From: RAM1 sp943372515
GTDB taxonomy: Bacteria; Pseudomonadota; Gammaproteobacteria; Burkholderiales; Burkholderiaceae_C
Direction of reading: 5' to 3'
NCBI GenBank assembly: GCA_943372515.1
Contig: CALRYY010000007.1
Span: 1-64,000, forward strand
Length of the DNA stretch: 64,000 nt
Positions 1 to 9,689 of this stretch are shown in pieces. The notes under the pieces are model-generated. The model did no database searches. It was not told where the DNA came from and worked only from the letters and a program-made list of their open reading frames with translations. Within the stretch, counting starts at the first letter, position 1; each line of letters starts with the position of its first letter. The position numbers were made by a program, and so were the translations under genes.

Positions 1-3000
1 AGACCAGGTGGTGAACTACGCCAGCGGCAGCGGCACCAGCACATTGACCTTCACCTACACGGTGCAGGCGGGTGACACATCGGCCGATCTGGACTACCAG
101 AGCACAACCGCCCTGGCGCTGAACGGGGGCACGATCAAGGACGCGGCAGGCAACGCGGGCACGCTCACACTGGCCGCCGTGGGCGCGGCCAACTCGCTGG
201 GCAACAACAAGGCGCTGGTCATTGACGGCGTGGTGCCCACAGTCACATCGGTCAACAGCAGCACGGCCAACGGCTCGTACAAGGTCGGCGACACCGTCAG
301 CATCCAGGTCAACTTCAGCGAGGCGGTCACGGTCACGGGTACGCCACAGCTGACGCTGGAAACCGGCGGCGTGGACCAGGTGGTGAACTACGCCAGCGGC
401 AGCGGCACCAGCACGCTGACCTTTACCTACACGGTGCAGGCGGGCGACACCAGTGCCGACCTGGACTACCAGAGCACGACCGCGCTGGCGCTGAACGGCG
501 GCACCATCAAGGACGCGGCCGGCAACGCGGGCACCCTGACACTGGCCGCTTTGGGTGCGGCCAACTCCCTTGGCAACAACAAGGCCCTCGTCATTGACGG
601 TGTGGTGCCCACGGTCACCTCCGTCAACAGCAGCACGGCCAACGGCACGTACAAGGTGGGTGACACGGTCAGCATCCAGGTCAATTTCAGCGAGGCGGTG
701 ACGGTCACCGGCACGCCGCAGCTGACGCTGGAAACCGGCGGCGTGGACCAGGTGGTCAACTACGCCAGCGGCAGCGGTACCAGCACACTGACCTTCACCT
801 ACACGGTGCAGGCCGGTGACACCAGTGCCGATCTGGACTATCAGAGCACAACGGCACTGGCGCTGAATGGCGGCACCATCAAGGACGCGGCCGGCAACGC
901 GGGCACGCTCACACTGGCGGCCCTGGGGGCGGCCAACTCGCTGGGCAACAACAAGGCGCTGGTCATCGATGGCGTGGTGCCCACGGTCACCTCAGTCAAC
1001 AGCAGCACGGCCAACGGTTCGTACAAGGCGGGCGACACGGTCAGCATCCAGGTCAACTTCAGCGAAGCGGTGACGGTCACGGGCACGCCGCAGCTGACGC
1101 TGGAAACTGGCGGCGTAGACCAGGTGGTGAACTACGCCAGCGGCAGCGGCACCAGCACATTGACCTTCACCTACACGGTGCAGGCGGGCGACACCAGTGC
1201 CGACCTGGACTACCAGAGCACAACGGCCCTGGCGCTGAACGGCGGCACGATCAAGGACGCGGCAGGCAACGCGGGCACGCTCACGCTGGCCGCCGTTGGA
1301 ACTGCCAATTCGCTGGGCAATAACAAGGCCATCGTCATCGACACCACGGCGCCCACGGTGGCCAGCGTGAACAGCAGCACCGCTAACGGGACGTACAAGG
1401 CCGGCGACACCGTCAGCATCCAGGTCAACTTCAGCGAAGCGGTGACGGTCACGGGCACGCCGCAGCTGACCCTGGAAACTGGCGGCGTAGACCAGGTGGT
1501 GAACTACGCCAGCGGCAGCGGCACCAGCACATTGACCTTCACCTACACGGTGCAGGCGGGTGACACATCGGCCGATCTGGATTACCAGAGCACAACCGCA
1601 CTGGCCCTGAACGGCGGCACGATCAAGGACGCAGCCGGCAACGCCGGCACGCTCACGCTCGCAGCCCTTGGCGCAGCCAACTCGCTGGGCAACAATAAGG
1701 CGCTGGTCATCGACGGCGTGGTGCCCACAGTCACTTCCGTGAACAGCAGTACCGCCAACGGTACTTACAAAGCCGGCGACACGGTCAGCATCCAGGTCAA
1801 CTTCAGCGAAGCGGTCACGGTCACGGGCACGCCGCAGCTCACGCTGGAAACAGGCGGCGTGGACCAGGTGGTCAACTACGCCAGCGGCAGCGGCACCAGC
1901 ACACTGACCTTCACCTACACGGTGCAGGCGGGTGACACATCCGCCGATCTGGATTATCAGAGTACAACCGCCCTGGCGCTGAACGGCGGCACGATCAAGG
2001 ACGCGGCGGGTAACGCGGGAACGCTCACACTGGCAGCCCTTGGCGCGGCCAACTCGCTGGGCAACAACAAGGCGCTGGTCATCGATGGTGTGGCCCCCAC
2101 CGTCACGTCGGTGAACTCCAGCACGGCCAACGCCACGTACAAGGCGGGCGACACTGTCAGCATCCAGGTCAATTTCAGCGAAGCGGTCACGGTCACAGGC
2201 ACGCCGCAGCTGACGCTGGAGACCGGTGGCGTAGACCAGGTGGTCAACTACGCCAGCGGCAGCGGCACCAGCACGCTGACCTTTACCTACACGGTGCAGG
2301 CGGGCGACACATCCGCCGACCTGGACTACCAGAGCACGACCGCGCTGGCGCTGAACGGCGGCACCATCAAGGACGCAGCGGGCAACGCGGGCACGCTCAC
2401 GCTGGCCGCAACAGGCGCCGCCAACACCCTGGGCAACAACAAGGCGCTGGTCATCGACGGTGTGGTACCCACAGTGACATCGGTCAACAGCAGTACCGCC
2501 AACGGTTCGTACAAGGTCGGCGACACGGTCAGCATCCAGGTCAACTTCAGCGAAGCGGTGACGGTCACGGGCACGCCGCAACTGACGCTGGAAACCGGTG
2601 GCGTGGACCAGGTGGTCAACTACGCCAGCGGCAGCGGCACCAGCACACTGACCTTCACCTACACGGTGCAGGCGGGTGACACATCCGCCGATCTGGATTA
2701 CCAAAGCACAACGGCGCTGGCCCTGAACGGCGGCACGATCAAGGACGCGGCGGGCAACGCGGGCACGCTCACTCTGGCGGCCGTGGGCGCGGCCAATTCG
2801 CTGGGCAACAACAAGGCGCTGGTCATTGACGGCGTGGTGCCCACAGTGACATCGGTCAACAGCAGCACCGCCAACGGCTCGTACAAGGTCGGCGACACGG
2901 TCAGCATCCAGGTCAACTTCAGCGAAGCGGTGACGGTCACCGGTACGCCCCAGCTGACACTGGAAACGGGTACAACCGACCGGGCAGTCAACTACGCCAG

Positions 3001-5079
3001 CGGAAGCGGCACCAGCACGCTGACGTTCACCTACACCGTGCAGGCGGGTGACACATCGGCCGATCTGGATTACCAGAGCACAACCGCACTGGCCCTGAAC
3101 GGCGGCACGATCAAGGACGCAGCCGGCAACGCCGGCACGCTCACGCTCGCAGCCCTTGGCGCCGCGAACTCGCTGGGCAACAACAAGGCGCTGGTCATCG
3201 ACGGCGTGGTGCCCACAGTCACCTCCGTCAACAGCAGCACCGCCAACGGTACTTACAAAGCCGGCGACACCGTCAGCATCCAGGTCAACTTCAGCGAAGC
3301 GGTCACGGTCACCGGCACGCCGCAGCTCACGCTGGAAACAGGCGGCGTGGACCAGGTGGTCAATTACGCCAGCGGCAGCGGCACCAGTACGCTGACCTTT
3401 ACCTACACGGTGCAGGCGGGCGACACATCGGCCGATCTGGACTACCAGAGCACAACCGCCCTGGCGCTGAACGGCGGCACCATCAAGGACGCAGCGGGCA
3501 ACGCGGGCACGCTCACGCTGGCCGCCCTGGGCGCAGCCAACTCGCTGGGTAACAACAAGGCCATCGTCATCGACACCACGGCCCCCACGGTGGCCAGCGT
3601 CAACAGCAGCACGGCCAACGGTTCGTACAAGGCAGGCGACACGGTCAGCATTCAGGTCAACTTCAGCGAAGCGGTGACGGTCACCGGCACACCGCAGCTG
3701 ACACTGGAAACAGGCACAACCGACCGGGCCGTGAACTACGCCAGCGGCAGCGGGACCAATGCATTGACCTTCACCTACACGGTGCAGGCCGGTGATACGG
3801 CGGCTGACCTGGACTACCTGAGCACCACGGCATTGGCCTTGAACGGCGGCACGATCAAGGACGCGGCCGGTAACGCGGGCACGCTGACCCTGGCTGCAGT
3901 GGGCGCCGCCAACTCGCTGGGCAACAACAAAGCCCTGGTCATCGACGGCGTGGTGCCTACAGTCACTTCCGTCAACAGCAGCACCGCCAATGGTTCGTAC
4001 AAGGTCGGCGATACGGTCAGCGTACAGGTCAACTTCAGCGAAGCCGTCACCGTCACAGGCACGCCGCAACTCACGCTGGAAACAGGCGGTGTGGACCAGG
4101 TGGTCAACTACGCGAGCGGCAGCGGCACCAATGCGCTGACCTTCACCTACACGGTGCAGGCGGGCGACACATCAGCCGATCTGGACTACCAGAGCACCAC
4201 AGCCCTGGCCTTGAACGGCGGCACCATCAAGGACGCAGCGGGCAACGCGGGCACGCTCACGCTGGCCGCAACAGGCGCAGCCAACTCGCTGGGCAACAAC
4301 AAGGCGCTGGTCATCGACGGTGTAGCCCCCACCGTCGCCTCCGTCAACAGCAGCACGGCCAACGGCTCGTACAAGGCCGGCGACACGGTCAGCGTGCAGG
4401 TCAACTTCAGCGAAGCGGTCACAGTCACCGGCACGCCGCAGCTGACGCTGGAAACCGGCGCTGTGGACCAGGTGGTCAACTACGCCAGCGGCAGCGGCAC
4501 CAGTGCACTGACCTTCACCTACACAGTGCAGGCAGGCGATACATCCGCCGACCTGGACTACCAGAGCACGAAGGCCCTGGCGCTGAATGGCGGGTCGATT
4601 AACGACGCAGCGGGCAATGCAGGCACGCTGACGCTGGCCGCCCCAGGCGCCGCCAACTCGCTGGGCAACAACAAGGCCGTCGTCATCGACACCACGGTGC
4701 CCACGGTGACCAGCGTGAACAGCAGCACGGCCAATGGCCTGTACAAGGCAGGTGACACCGTCAGCGTGCAGGTTAACTTCAGCGAAGCGGTGACGGTTAC
4801 CGGCACACCCCAGCTGACACTGGAGACCGGCGGCGTGGACCGGGTGGTCAACTACGCCAGCGGCAGCGGCACCAGCACACTGACCTTCACCTACACGGTG
4901 CAGGCCGGTGACACCAGTGCCGACCTGGACTACCAGAGCACAACCGCGCTGGCCCTGAATGGCGGCACCATCAAGGACGCTGCGGGCAACGCCGGCACGC
5001 TGACCTTGGCCACCGTGGGTGCAGCCAATTCGCTGGGCAACAACAAGGCCATCGTGGTCGACACCACGGCGCCCACGGT
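1..5079 (+). repeat. Tandem array of 372-bp units (13 full plus 1 partial)
   Basis: Units recur exactly every 372 bp; the NYASGSG-coding segment begins near 8, 380, 752, 1124 and so on to 4844. Each encodes 124 residues in frame. Copies differ mostly at synonymous sites, plus a few swaps such as TTDRA for GGVDQ near 2974 and 3718, and GAVDQ near 4459. The array ends where the unit passes into a different Ig-like domain near 5080. The near identity suggests ongoing homogenisation and likely copy-number variation between strains. Confidence 0.95.
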
Positions 5080-7462
5080 AGCCATCACCAGCAACGTTGC
5101 GGCCGTCAAGATCGGCGAGACAGCGACCCTCACCTTCACGTTCAGCGAAGTACCCACCGGCTTTGCCGTGGGCGACGTGACCGCGACGGCGGGCGTCTTG
5201 AGCGGGTTTGCCGTGACAGGCGACACCAAGGTCTATACCGCCACCTACACCCCCACGGCCGGTACCAACAAGACCAACGCCAGCATCACCGTGGCAGCGG
5301 GCTCGTACACCGATGCCGCCGGCAACAACGGCGGCGCCGGCACCACGCCCGCGCTGAGCGTGGACACCCTGGTGCCGTCGCTGGACGCCGCGGGCAGCGC
5401 CCCTGCAGACAACGGCAAGGACTTTGGCATCGACAGCGACATCGTCATCAGGTTCAACGAGGCGCTGGACGCCGGCTCCAATGTAGGCACGGTGACGCTG
5501 CGTGACGTCCCCACAGGCAATGCCGTGGCCAGCACGGTCACCATCAACGGCGCCGGCCAGCTGGTGATCAACCCCACGGCCAGCCTGGCGTTCAGCAGCG
5601 ATTACTACGTCAGCTGGGATGCAGGCGCGCTCAAGGACGCCGCGGGCAACACGGCCAGCGGCATCCTGAACACCGACAAGACCAGCTACAACTTCACCAC
5701 TGCGAGCGCACCTGTGGCGCCGAGTGTGCCGGCCGAGACGGTGGACGGCGCCAGCGTGCAGACCACCACCATCGTGGGCGCTGACGGCACCACGTCGACC
5801 ACCATCACGGTCACACCCGTCAGCCGTGGCCGCGCAGAGGACCCCAGCACACCCAACGGCAGCCTGGCCGACATACCGCTCGTGCGCAACGGCGGCGGCG
5901 AGATCCTGTTGTCAGTGGGCCTGCCCGTGGGCGTGGGTGTGACGATGGAGGGGCGCACCGGCCCCAACCTGGGTTTGCGCCAACAGCTGATCAATGCCAG
6001 CGACCCGCGGGTGTCTGACCGCGACAACTTCAGCGCCATCCTGCAAAACGGCATTGACCAGTACGTGCCCACCGTGGTCAGCGAGCCGCAGGTGACGGTG
6101 CGCACGCTCACGCTCACCCTGGCCGCCGGTGCGGGTGTGCCTTCCAGCCCCATCCTGGTCTCTGGCACGACAGGAACCGGTGAAGACGATGTGGTGCACC
6201 CCAACCGCCAGGAGGCCCTGGTGATTGACGCCCGCAACCTGCCATCGGGCACGGTGCTGCAACTGCAAAACGTCGAATTTGCCGTGATCGTGGGTGCCGT
6301 GCGCCTGCAAGGCGGTGACGGGCGCAACTTTGCAATCGGTGATGGTTCCAACCAGTTCATGGTGCTGGGCGCGGGTGACGACGTGCTGCGCGGCGGTGCC
6401 GGCGACGACACCGTGGCGTCCAAGGCCGGTGCAGACCAGCTGTATGGGGATTCGGGCAACGACATCGTGGTGGGCGGCGCGGGCAACGACATCCTGGAAG
6501 GCGGGACCGGCAACGACGTGCTGCAAGGCGGGCAAAGCGACGCCGGCAACTGGACGTACCAGATCAACACCGCCGGGCAGATCGTGAGCAGCTTCACGGC
6601 GCGCGAAGCGGTCCTGACCGACGTGGCCACCCTGTCGCGCACGGGCGCATGGCTGACCGCCAGCGGTGGCGTGGACAGCGACGACCGCCTGGCCTTCAGC
6701 TTCCAGGGGGCCGAGCGCCTGAAGACGGTGGCGCTGCTGGTGCAGGCCGTGCTGGACCGGCTGCCCACGCTGGGCGAACTCAACGGCTTCAGCACCACGG
6801 CGCTGAGCGACGTGCAGCTGGCGCAGCTCGCCTACAACCACCATGTGGCAACGCGCCCGGGCATCCAGAACGCGAGCGTGGAAGTACAGGTGCGCAGCCT
6901 GGTGGAAAGCGTCTGGGGCGCTGGCGCCGCAGCAGATGCGCTCATCCCTGCCGGGGTGGCTTACATCAGTGGCGGTGGCAGCTGGGCCGAAGGCCTGCTG
7001 GCGCTGGCACGCAACCCCAACAGCACGCGCACCGTGACGGACGCCGCCGGCAACCTGAACCTGACGCAGGTGTACACGAGCGCCGAGGCCGGCTGGGCGC
7101 CTGTATCAGGCAACGACGTGCTGCGCGGCGGCGACGGCAACGACAGGCTGGTGGGCGGCAGCGGCAGCGACACGCTGGACGGCGGCGCCGGCGTGGACCT
7201 GGGCGTGTACGTGGGCAGTGTGGTGGACTATGTGGTGCAAAAGGTCACCACCGCCGGCGTGACCCAGATGCGCATGACCAACGTGCATTCAGGCGACCAG
7301 GACCTGCTGTCGGGCATTGAATACCTGCAGATCGGCTCGCGCTACTTTGACGCCGCCCGGGCGCTGGACGCGCTGGCCGAAGGCCAGAGCCTGGCGCTGG
7401 CGGCCGTGACCGTGGAGCTGACCGGCGTGCAGCTGCAAGCCCAGGGCGTTACCTTGCTCTGA
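1..7462 (+). CDS. Giant repetitive RTX protein, C-terminal part (5'-truncated by window edge)
   Basis: This is a probable type I-secreted surface or extracellular adhesin. The frame is open at the left edge, so the true start lies outside the window; about 2486 residues are visible. The first ~1690 residues are fourteen copies (the first partial) of a 124-residue Ig-like unit with the core GTPQLTLETG and NYASGSGT. A diverged Ig-like domain follows (about 5080-5360), then a Big_5-like domain (about 5370-5700) and a linker. RTX nonapeptides of GGxGxDxLx type lie at about 6355-6535 and 7108-7190, and between them is a region resembling DUF4214. The C-terminus is short and hydrophobic, as expected of a type I secretion signal. 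No T1SS ABC/MFP genes are in the window. The gene converges with pbpC and overlaps it by 14 bp. Adhesin is an inference; RTX and repeats are seen directly. Confidence 0.88.
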   Translation, partial: DQVVNYASGSGTSTLTFTYTVQAGDTSADLDYQSTTALALNGGTIKDAAGNAGTLTLAAVGAANSLGNNKALVIDGVVPTVTSVNSSTANGSYKVGDTVSIQVNFSEAVTVTGTPQLTLETGGVDQVVNYASGSGTSTLTFTYTVQAGDTSADLDYQSTTALALNGGTIKDAAGNAGTLTLAALGAANSLGNNKALVIDGVVPTVTSVNSSTANGTYKVGDTVSIQVNFSEAVTVTGTPQLTLETGGVDQVVNYASGSGTSTLTFTYTVQAGDTSADLDYQSTTALALNGGTIKDAAGNAGTLTLAALGAANSLGNNKALVIDGVVPTVTSVNSSTANGSYKAGDTVSIQVNFSEAVTVTGTPQLTLETGGVDQVVNYASGSGTSTLTFTYTVQAGDTSADLDYQSTTALALNGGTIKDAAGNAGTLTLAAVGTANSLGNNKAIVIDTTAPTVASVNSSTANGTYKAGDTVSIQVNFSEAVTVTGTPQLTLETGGVDQVVNYASGSGTSTLTFTYTVQAGDTSADLDYQSTTALALNGGTIKDAAGNAGTLTLAALGAANSLGNNKALVIDGVVPTVTSVNSSTANGTYKAGDTVSIQVNFSEAVTVTGTPQLTLETGGVDQVVNYASGSGTSTLTFTYTVQAGDTSADLDYQSTTALALNGGTIKDAAGNAGTLTLAALGAANSLGNNKALVIDGVAPTVTSVNSSTANATYKAGDTVSIQVNFSEAVTVTGTPQLTLETGGVDQVVNYASGSGTSTLTFTYTVQAGDTSADLDYQSTTALALNGGTIKDAAGNAGTLTLAATGAANTLGNNKALVIDGVVPTVTSVNSSTANGSYKVGDTVSIQVNFSEAVTVTGTPQLTLETGGVDQVVNYASGSGTSTLTFTYTVQAGDTSADLDYQSTTALALNGGTIKDAAGNAGTLTLAAVGAANSLGNNKALVIDGVVPTVTSVNSSTANGSYKVGDTVSIQVNFSEAVTVTGTPQLTLETGTTDRAVNYASGSGTSTLTFTYTVQAGDTSADLDYQSTTALALNGGTIKDAAGNAGTLTLAALGAANSLGNNKALVIDGVVPTVTSVNSSTANGTYKAGDTVSIQVNFSEAVTVTGTPQLTLETGGVDQVVNYASGSGTSTLTFTYTVQAGDTSADLDYQSTTALALNGGTIKDAAGNAGTLTLAALGAANSLGNNKAIVIDTTAPTVASVNSSTANGSYKAGDTVSIQVNFSEAVTVTGTPQLTLETGTTDRAVNYASGSGTNALTFTYTVQAGDTAADLDYLSTTALALNGGTIKDAAGNAGTLTLAAVGAANSLGNNKALVIDGVVPTVTSVNSSTANGSYKVGDTVSVQVNFSEAVTVTGTPQLTLETGGVDQVVNYASGSGTNALTFTYTVQAGDTSADLDYQSTTALALNGGTIKDAAGNAGTLTLAATGAANSLGNNKALVIDGVAPTVASVNSSTANGSYKAGDTVSVQVNFSEAVTVTGTPQLTLETGAVDQVVNYASGSGTSALTFTYTVQAGDTSADLDYQSTKALALNGGSINDAAGNAGTLTLAAPGAANSLGNNKAVVIDTTVPTVTSVNSSTANGLYKAGDTVSVQVNFSEAVTVTGTPQLTLETGGVDRVVNYASGSGTSTLTFTYTVQAGDTSADLDYQSTTALALNGGTIKDAAGNAGTLTLATVGAANSLGNNKAIVVDTTAPTVAITSNVAAVKIGETATLTFTFSEVPTGFAVGDVTATAGVLSGFAVTGDTKVYTATYTPTAGTNKTNASITVAAGSYTDAAGNNGGAGTTPALSVDTLVPSLDAAGSAPADNGKDFGIDSDIVIRFNEALDAGSNVGTVTLRDVPTGNAVASTVTINGAGQLVINPTASLAFSSDYYVSWDAGALKDAAGNTASGILNTDKTSYNFTTASAPVAPSVPAETVDGASVQTTTIVGADGTTSTTITVTPVSRGRAEDPSTPNGSLADIPLVRNGGGEILLSVGLPVGVGVTMEGRTGPNLGLRQQLINASDPRVSDRDNFSAILQNGIDQYVPTVVSEPQVTVRTLTLTLAAGAGVPSSPILVSGTTGTGEDDVVHPNRQEALVIDARNLPSGTVLQLQNVEFAVIVGAVRLQGGDGRNFAIGDGSNQFMVLGAGDDVLRGGAGDDTVASKAGADQLYGDSGNDIVVGGAGNDILEGGTGNDVLQGGQSDAGNWTYQINTAGQIVSSFTAREAVLTDVATLSRTGAWLTASGGVDSDDRLAFSFQGAERLKTVALLVQAVLDRLPTLGELNGFSTTALSDVQLAQLAYNHHVATRPGIQNASVEVQVRSLVESVWGAGAAADALIPAGVAYISGGGSWAEGLLALARNPNSTRTVTDAAGNLNLTQVYTSAEAGWAPVSGNDVLRGGDGNDRLVGGSGSDTLDGGAGVDLGVYVGSVVDYVVQKVTTAGVTQMRMTNVHSGDQDLLSGIEYLQIGSRYFDAARALDALAEGQSLALAAVTVELTGVQLQAQGVTLL

Positions 7463-9689
7463 CGTCCTGGCGCACGCCCGCGCCGCGCACCTCGATGCGG
7501 ATTTCATCCAGCACCTGACCCTGCGCGCCGGCCAGCTGCACCACGTGGCGCCCCGGCCAGGGCAGCCATTGGGCCTGCGGGCCGCGGGCGATTTCGCGGC
7601 CGTCCATGAGCCAGCGCACATCGCTGCCCATCGCCGTCAGCGTCAGGCGCTGGCGTTGCGGTGGGATGTCCGGGTCCAGCGCCAGGATGGTGCCGCTGGC
7701 CGGGGCGGTGATGCGGGCGGCCTGGGCCGCGCGCGGTGCTTCGTCCAGCGCCACGCGGGCCTGCTGGGTGCCGGCCACGAACCATTCAGTGCGCGCGGCC
7801 TCCAGCGCGCCAAAGTCCACACGCTGGGCCACCAGGCCTGCAGGCGCAGCGGGTGCACGGCTGGTCTCGTGCGTGTGCAGGTGGCGCATCACCGCAGCCC
7901 ACACGGGCGCCGCGCCGCTGGTGCCGCTCACATCGTGCATGGATGCACCGCTGGCATTGCCCACCCACACGCCCACGGTGTAGCGCTGGCTGAAGCCCAC
8001 CGCCCAGTTGTCGCGCATGTCCTTGCTGGTGCCGGTTTTCACGGCCGTCCAGAACCGTGTGGCCAGCAGGCTGTCGGTGCCAAAGGTGCGGGCACGGGCG
8101 TTGGTGTCGCTCAGCATGTCGGCCACGATGAAGGCCGCGCGGGGGTCCAGGGCCTGTGTGAACGCCGGCTTGCCCTGCAGCGTCAGCGTGGTGGCGCTGG
8201 TGCGCCCGCCGTTGGCCAGCGTGCGGTAGGCGTTGGCCAGGCCCAGCAGCGGCACCTCGGCGCTGCCCAGCGCCAGGCTGTAGCCGTAATGGTCGCCAGA
8301 CTGTTGCAAGGGCAGGCCGGCCGCGCGCAGCTGGCGCGCAAACGCATCGGGCGACACCATGACCAGGGTGCGCACGGCGGGCACGTTCAGCGACGCGCCC
8401 AGCGCGGTGCGTGCCGACACCCAGCCCTTGAACTGCCGGTCGTAGTTCTGCGGGATGTACAGGCCGCCGGCCGTGGGGATCTGGGTGGCAGAGTCCTCCA
8501 GCAACGACGCAGCCGTCAGGCGTTTGTCTGCTATGGCCTGGGCATACAGAAATGGCTTGAGCGTCGAGCCGGCCTGGCGCAGCGCCGTCACGCCATCCAC
8601 CTCGGCCGCGCGGCTGAGCGCGCCGGATGATCCCACCCAGGCCAGCACCTGGCCGGTGGCGTTGTCCAGCACGACCACGGCGCCATCCTCCACGTGGCGG
8701 CCGTTCAGCTCGCGCAGGTGCTGCTGCAGCGTTTGCAGGGCCATGCGTTGCAGCGGGGCGCGCAGGGTTGATGTGACGGATGCCGCCTGGCCGGTCAGCA
8801 GCCTGCGCGCCATGTGGGGCGCAATGCCTTCGCTCGCCTCCAACGCGCGGCGCTGCAAGGCGCCTGTGGCCAACAGGTCCAGCCCGTCGCAATCCAGCGC
8901 AGTGCTTGCAGATTGCACCGCCTTCAGCACACCGCAGGCACGCTGGGCCACGGCGCGCACGCCGGCATTGGGTGCGCGCACCAGCGCGGCGGCAATGGCG
9001 GCCTCGCGCTCGTCCAGCCCGTGCGCGGCCTTGCCAAACAGCGTGCGGCTCAGGGCATCAATGCCCACCAGCTCGCCGCGAAACGGCACCAGGTTGAGGT
9101 AAGCCTCCAGGATCTGGTCCTTGCGCCAGCGGCGGTCCAGCACCTGGGCGGCCACGGTCTGGCCCAGCTTTTGCGGCACGCTGCGCCCGCCTGGGCCCTG
9201 GGCCCAGCTGTCGTCCAGCAGGCCGGCCAGCTGCATGCTGAGTGTGGACGCACCGCGCGTGCGCGTGTTCCACAGGTTGGCCCAGGCTGCGGCCGACACT
9301 GCCTGCCAGTCCACCCCGCTGTGCTCGTAAAAGCGGCGGTCCTCACTGAGCACCATGGCCGTGCGCAGCGCGGGCGACACATCGGCCAGCGCCACCCAGC
9401 TGCCACGGCGCACGGTGGCGTCGGTACGCAGGCGGTGGAGGACCACGCCGTCGCGGTCCAGCAGCAGGCTGTCGGACGGGCGGTGGCTGCGGCGCACTTC
9501 GTCGAAGGCGGGCAGGGCGTGGGCTACGGCCGATACCGCCAACAGCACCCAGGCTGTCATGGCGGGCTTGACCCGCCATCCATGCAGGCGTGCCGTGGTC
9601 TTCGCCAGTAAGGCATTGGCGCGCTGCCATGGACCCCGGGTCGAGCCCGGGGTGACAGGACAGGGAGCGGTCGTGACGGGGGGTGTCAC
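7449..9689 (-). CDS. pbpC: Penicillin-binding protein 1C (bifunctional transglycosylase/transpeptidase)
   Basis: Class A PBP that polymerises and crosslinks peptidoglycan in the periplasm, anchored by an N-terminal membrane segment (about residues 44-60). The GT51 domain shows EDRRFYEH (E116) and RGASTLSMQ (145-153). The transpeptidase domain shows S375-T-L-K378, SLN at 433-435 and KTGTS at 551-555. The tail fits the PBP1C C-terminal domain. The length of 746 aa is usual for PbpC. I chose the GTG at 9689 because GGAGG lies 7 nt upstream and GTGA overlaps the yfaS stop. The alternative ATG at 9560 starts right at the membrane segment. The ~43 residues between these starts are encoded by a palindromic repeat element, which is odd. 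It forms a yfaS-pbpC operon, the usual pairing of an envelope macroglobulin with PBP1C. Confidence 0.93.
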   Translation of the reverse strand: MTPPVTTAPCPVTPGSTRGPWQRANALLAKTTARLHGWRVKPAMTAWVLLAVSAVAHALPAFDEVRRSHRPSDSLLLDRDGVVLHRLRTDATVRRGSWVALADVSPALRTAMVLSEDRRFYEHSGVDWQAVSAAAWANLWNTRTRGASTLSMQLAGLLDDSWAQGPGGRSVPQKLGQTVAAQVLDRRWRKDQILEAYLNLVPFRGELVGIDALSRTLFGKAAHGLDEREAAIAAALVRAPNAGVRAVAQRACGVLKAVQSASTALDCDGLDLLATGALQRRALEASEGIAPHMARRLLTGQAASVTSTLRAPLQRMALQTLQQHLRELNGRHVEDGAVVVLDNATGQVLAWVGSSGALSRAAEVDGVTALRQAGSTLKPFLYAQAIADKRLTAASLLEDSATQIPTAGGLYIPQNYDRQFKGWVSARTALGASLNVPAVRTLVMVSPDAFARQLRAAGLPLQQSGDHYGYSLALGSAEVPLLGLANAYRTLANGGRTSATTLTLQGKPAFTQALDPRAAFIVADMLSDTNARARTFGTDSLLATRFWTAVKTGTSKDMRDNWAVGFSQRYTVGVWVGNASGASMHDVSGTSGAAPVWAAVMRHLHTHETSRAPAAPAGLVAQRVDFGALEAARTEWFVAGTQQARVALDEAPRAAQAARITAPASGTILALDPDIPPQRQRLTLTAMGSDVRWLMDGREIARGPQAQWLPWPGRHVVQLAGAQGQVLDEIRIEVRGAGVRQDVRAR
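9556..9658. repeat. Two-hairpin palindromic mosaic element inside the 5' end of pbpC
   Basis: Two GC-rich hairpins are visible: GGCGGG-CTTGA-CCCGCC at 9561-9577 and ACCCCGGG-TCGA-GCCCGGGGT near 9633-9652, joined by about 55 bp and bounded by short GTCAT/GTGAC inverted ends. On the minus strand one other frame reads WMAGQARHD, a hallmark of dispersed proteobacterial palindromic repeats. The element is read through in frame by the longer form of pbpC. Confidence 0.75.

Noticed and set aside
992..4069. A 1025-codon open frame on the minus strand, antisense to the RTX repeats
   Set aside because: The 372-bp unit is a multiple of three, so one stop-free antisense frame in a unit repeats across the array. 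The product is itself a tandem of shadow units with Arg/His/Cys-rich noise, no start signal and no known domain.
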